Positions 63,914-64,000 of a stretch of DNA of 64,000 nucleotides are shown here, in pieces. Every line of letters begins with the position of its first letter. Position 1 is the first letter of the stretch. The notes below the pieces were generated by a model. That model was given only the letters and a program-made list of their open reading frames with translations, did no database searches and had not been told where the DNA came from. The DNA is taken from contig JAFKFN010000014.1 in NCBI GenBank assembly GCA_017308255.1, positions 38,040 to 102,039 of the forward strand, written 5' to 3'. The position numbers and the translations under genes are program-made. The DNA comes from Altererythrobacter sp. (GTDB lineage: Bacteria; Pseudomonadota; Alphaproteobacteria; Sphingomonadales; Sphingomonadaceae).

Positions 63914-64000
63914 CATGCCGCCTGTTTGATCATCAGATCATGGGGGGCATGCCCCCCATGATCTGATTGCCCCATCCGCCGATAGGCCTCAACCGGGGTT
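63914..64000 (-). CDS. 3' end of a possible transposase (partial)
   Basis: The frame is open to the right edge and ends at TGA 63914-63916. The visible 28 residues begin TPVEAYRRMG, which resembles the TPxEAY segment near the C-terminus of DDE integrase-type transposases (IS3/IS481-like), and end DLMIKQAA. The coding sequence contains the 36-base palindrome. The fragment is too short for a firm call. Confidence 0.35.
63933..63968. repeat. Perfect 36-base palindrome
   Basis: The 18 bases 63933-63950 are the exact reverse complement of 63951-63968, with six G then six C around a central CATG. No spacer separates the arms. It lies inside the 3' coding end of the possible transposase. It could act as a bidirectional terminator or cruciform between that gene and the ATPase gene. 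Confidence 0.85.

Larger units (their letters stand above)
27662..64000. mobile_element. Metal-resistance genomic island (partial) at tRNA-Ser
   Basis: A P4-type integrase starts 160 bases past tRNA-Ser. Everything after it to the right edge is accessory: copper, silver, cobalt/zinc/cadmium and mercury/lead-type resistance genes with their own regulators. No housekeeping gene appears. The right end and second attachment repeat are outside the window. A 7-base hairpin (27662-27668 with 27676-27682) directly follows the tRNA. The island call rests on gene content and integrase position. Confidence 0.6.
63852..64000. mobile_element. Probable insertion-sequence end (partial)
   Basis: Ten bases after the ATPase stop, TGAGGTGGTCCCGCCTTCTT followed by a TGGAC element resembles the terminal inverted repeat of IS3-like elements. 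A minus-strand reading frame whose stop lies at 63914 follows it. The other end is outside the window, so the assignment is tentative. Confidence 0.4.

Overview
The window looks like a chromosome segment of a GC-rich alphaproteobacterium, most likely of the order Sphingomonadales. The reasons are the compact petABC cluster next to apt, the protein similarities I recognise, and frequent GTG/TTG starts. Genus cannot be set from the sequence alone.

Layout. (1) Bases 1-8641 are an accessory island. Its P4-type integrase lies beside the 3' end of a tRNA-Gly. It carries a single-chain (type ISP-like) restriction-modification gene interrupted near its 3' end by 22 perfect copies of the pentamer AGAAC, a dGTPase, small proteins, a dense cluster of GANTC sites and a structured leader. 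(2) Bases 8642-27570 are core genome: tRNA-Gly, an OmpA-like lipoprotein, a cation/proton antiporter, apt, cytochrome bc1 (petABC, written on the minus strand), pgeF, pepN, an SDR protein, a DMT transporter, threonine aldolase, GNAT, two PH-domain membrane proteins, tRNA-Thr, gpmA, purE, purK, folA and ribF. (3) From tRNA-Ser (27571-27661) to the right edge is a second island with its own P4-type integrase. It is almost wholly devoted to metal resistance.

Metal island. copAB are read leftward behind a cnrYXH-like anti-sigma/sensor/ECF-sigma operon, and copCD are read rightward. The same promoter-like motif (TGAGGG, 13 bases, CTGCGTA) stands in identical geometry before the sigma operon, copA and copC, which suggests an autoregulated copper regulon. 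Next come a MerR-type promoter with a P1B copper ATPase and cueR, a DUF411 protein, a dmeF-like CDF transporter, two small secreted proteins and cusCBAF. A middle block has three MerR regulators and four more MerR-type promoters with exact 19-base spacers. These serve a methyltransferase, two CDF transporters, a cytochrome c-FTR1 fusion, a MerT-like protein and a Cys-rich protein. The last block is a czcI-like gene, czcC, a 77-residue unknown, czcB, czcA, a DUF190 gene, an SRPBCC gene and a P1B-4 type ATPase. What looks like an insertion-sequence end, with a perfect 36-base palindrome, runs off the right edge.

The most notable observations are the predicted phase-variable restriction-modification switch, the ECF-sigma copper regulon whose sensor keeps the full CnrX ligand set, and the three-way-junction leader whose closing stem covers a Shine-Dalgarno sequence.
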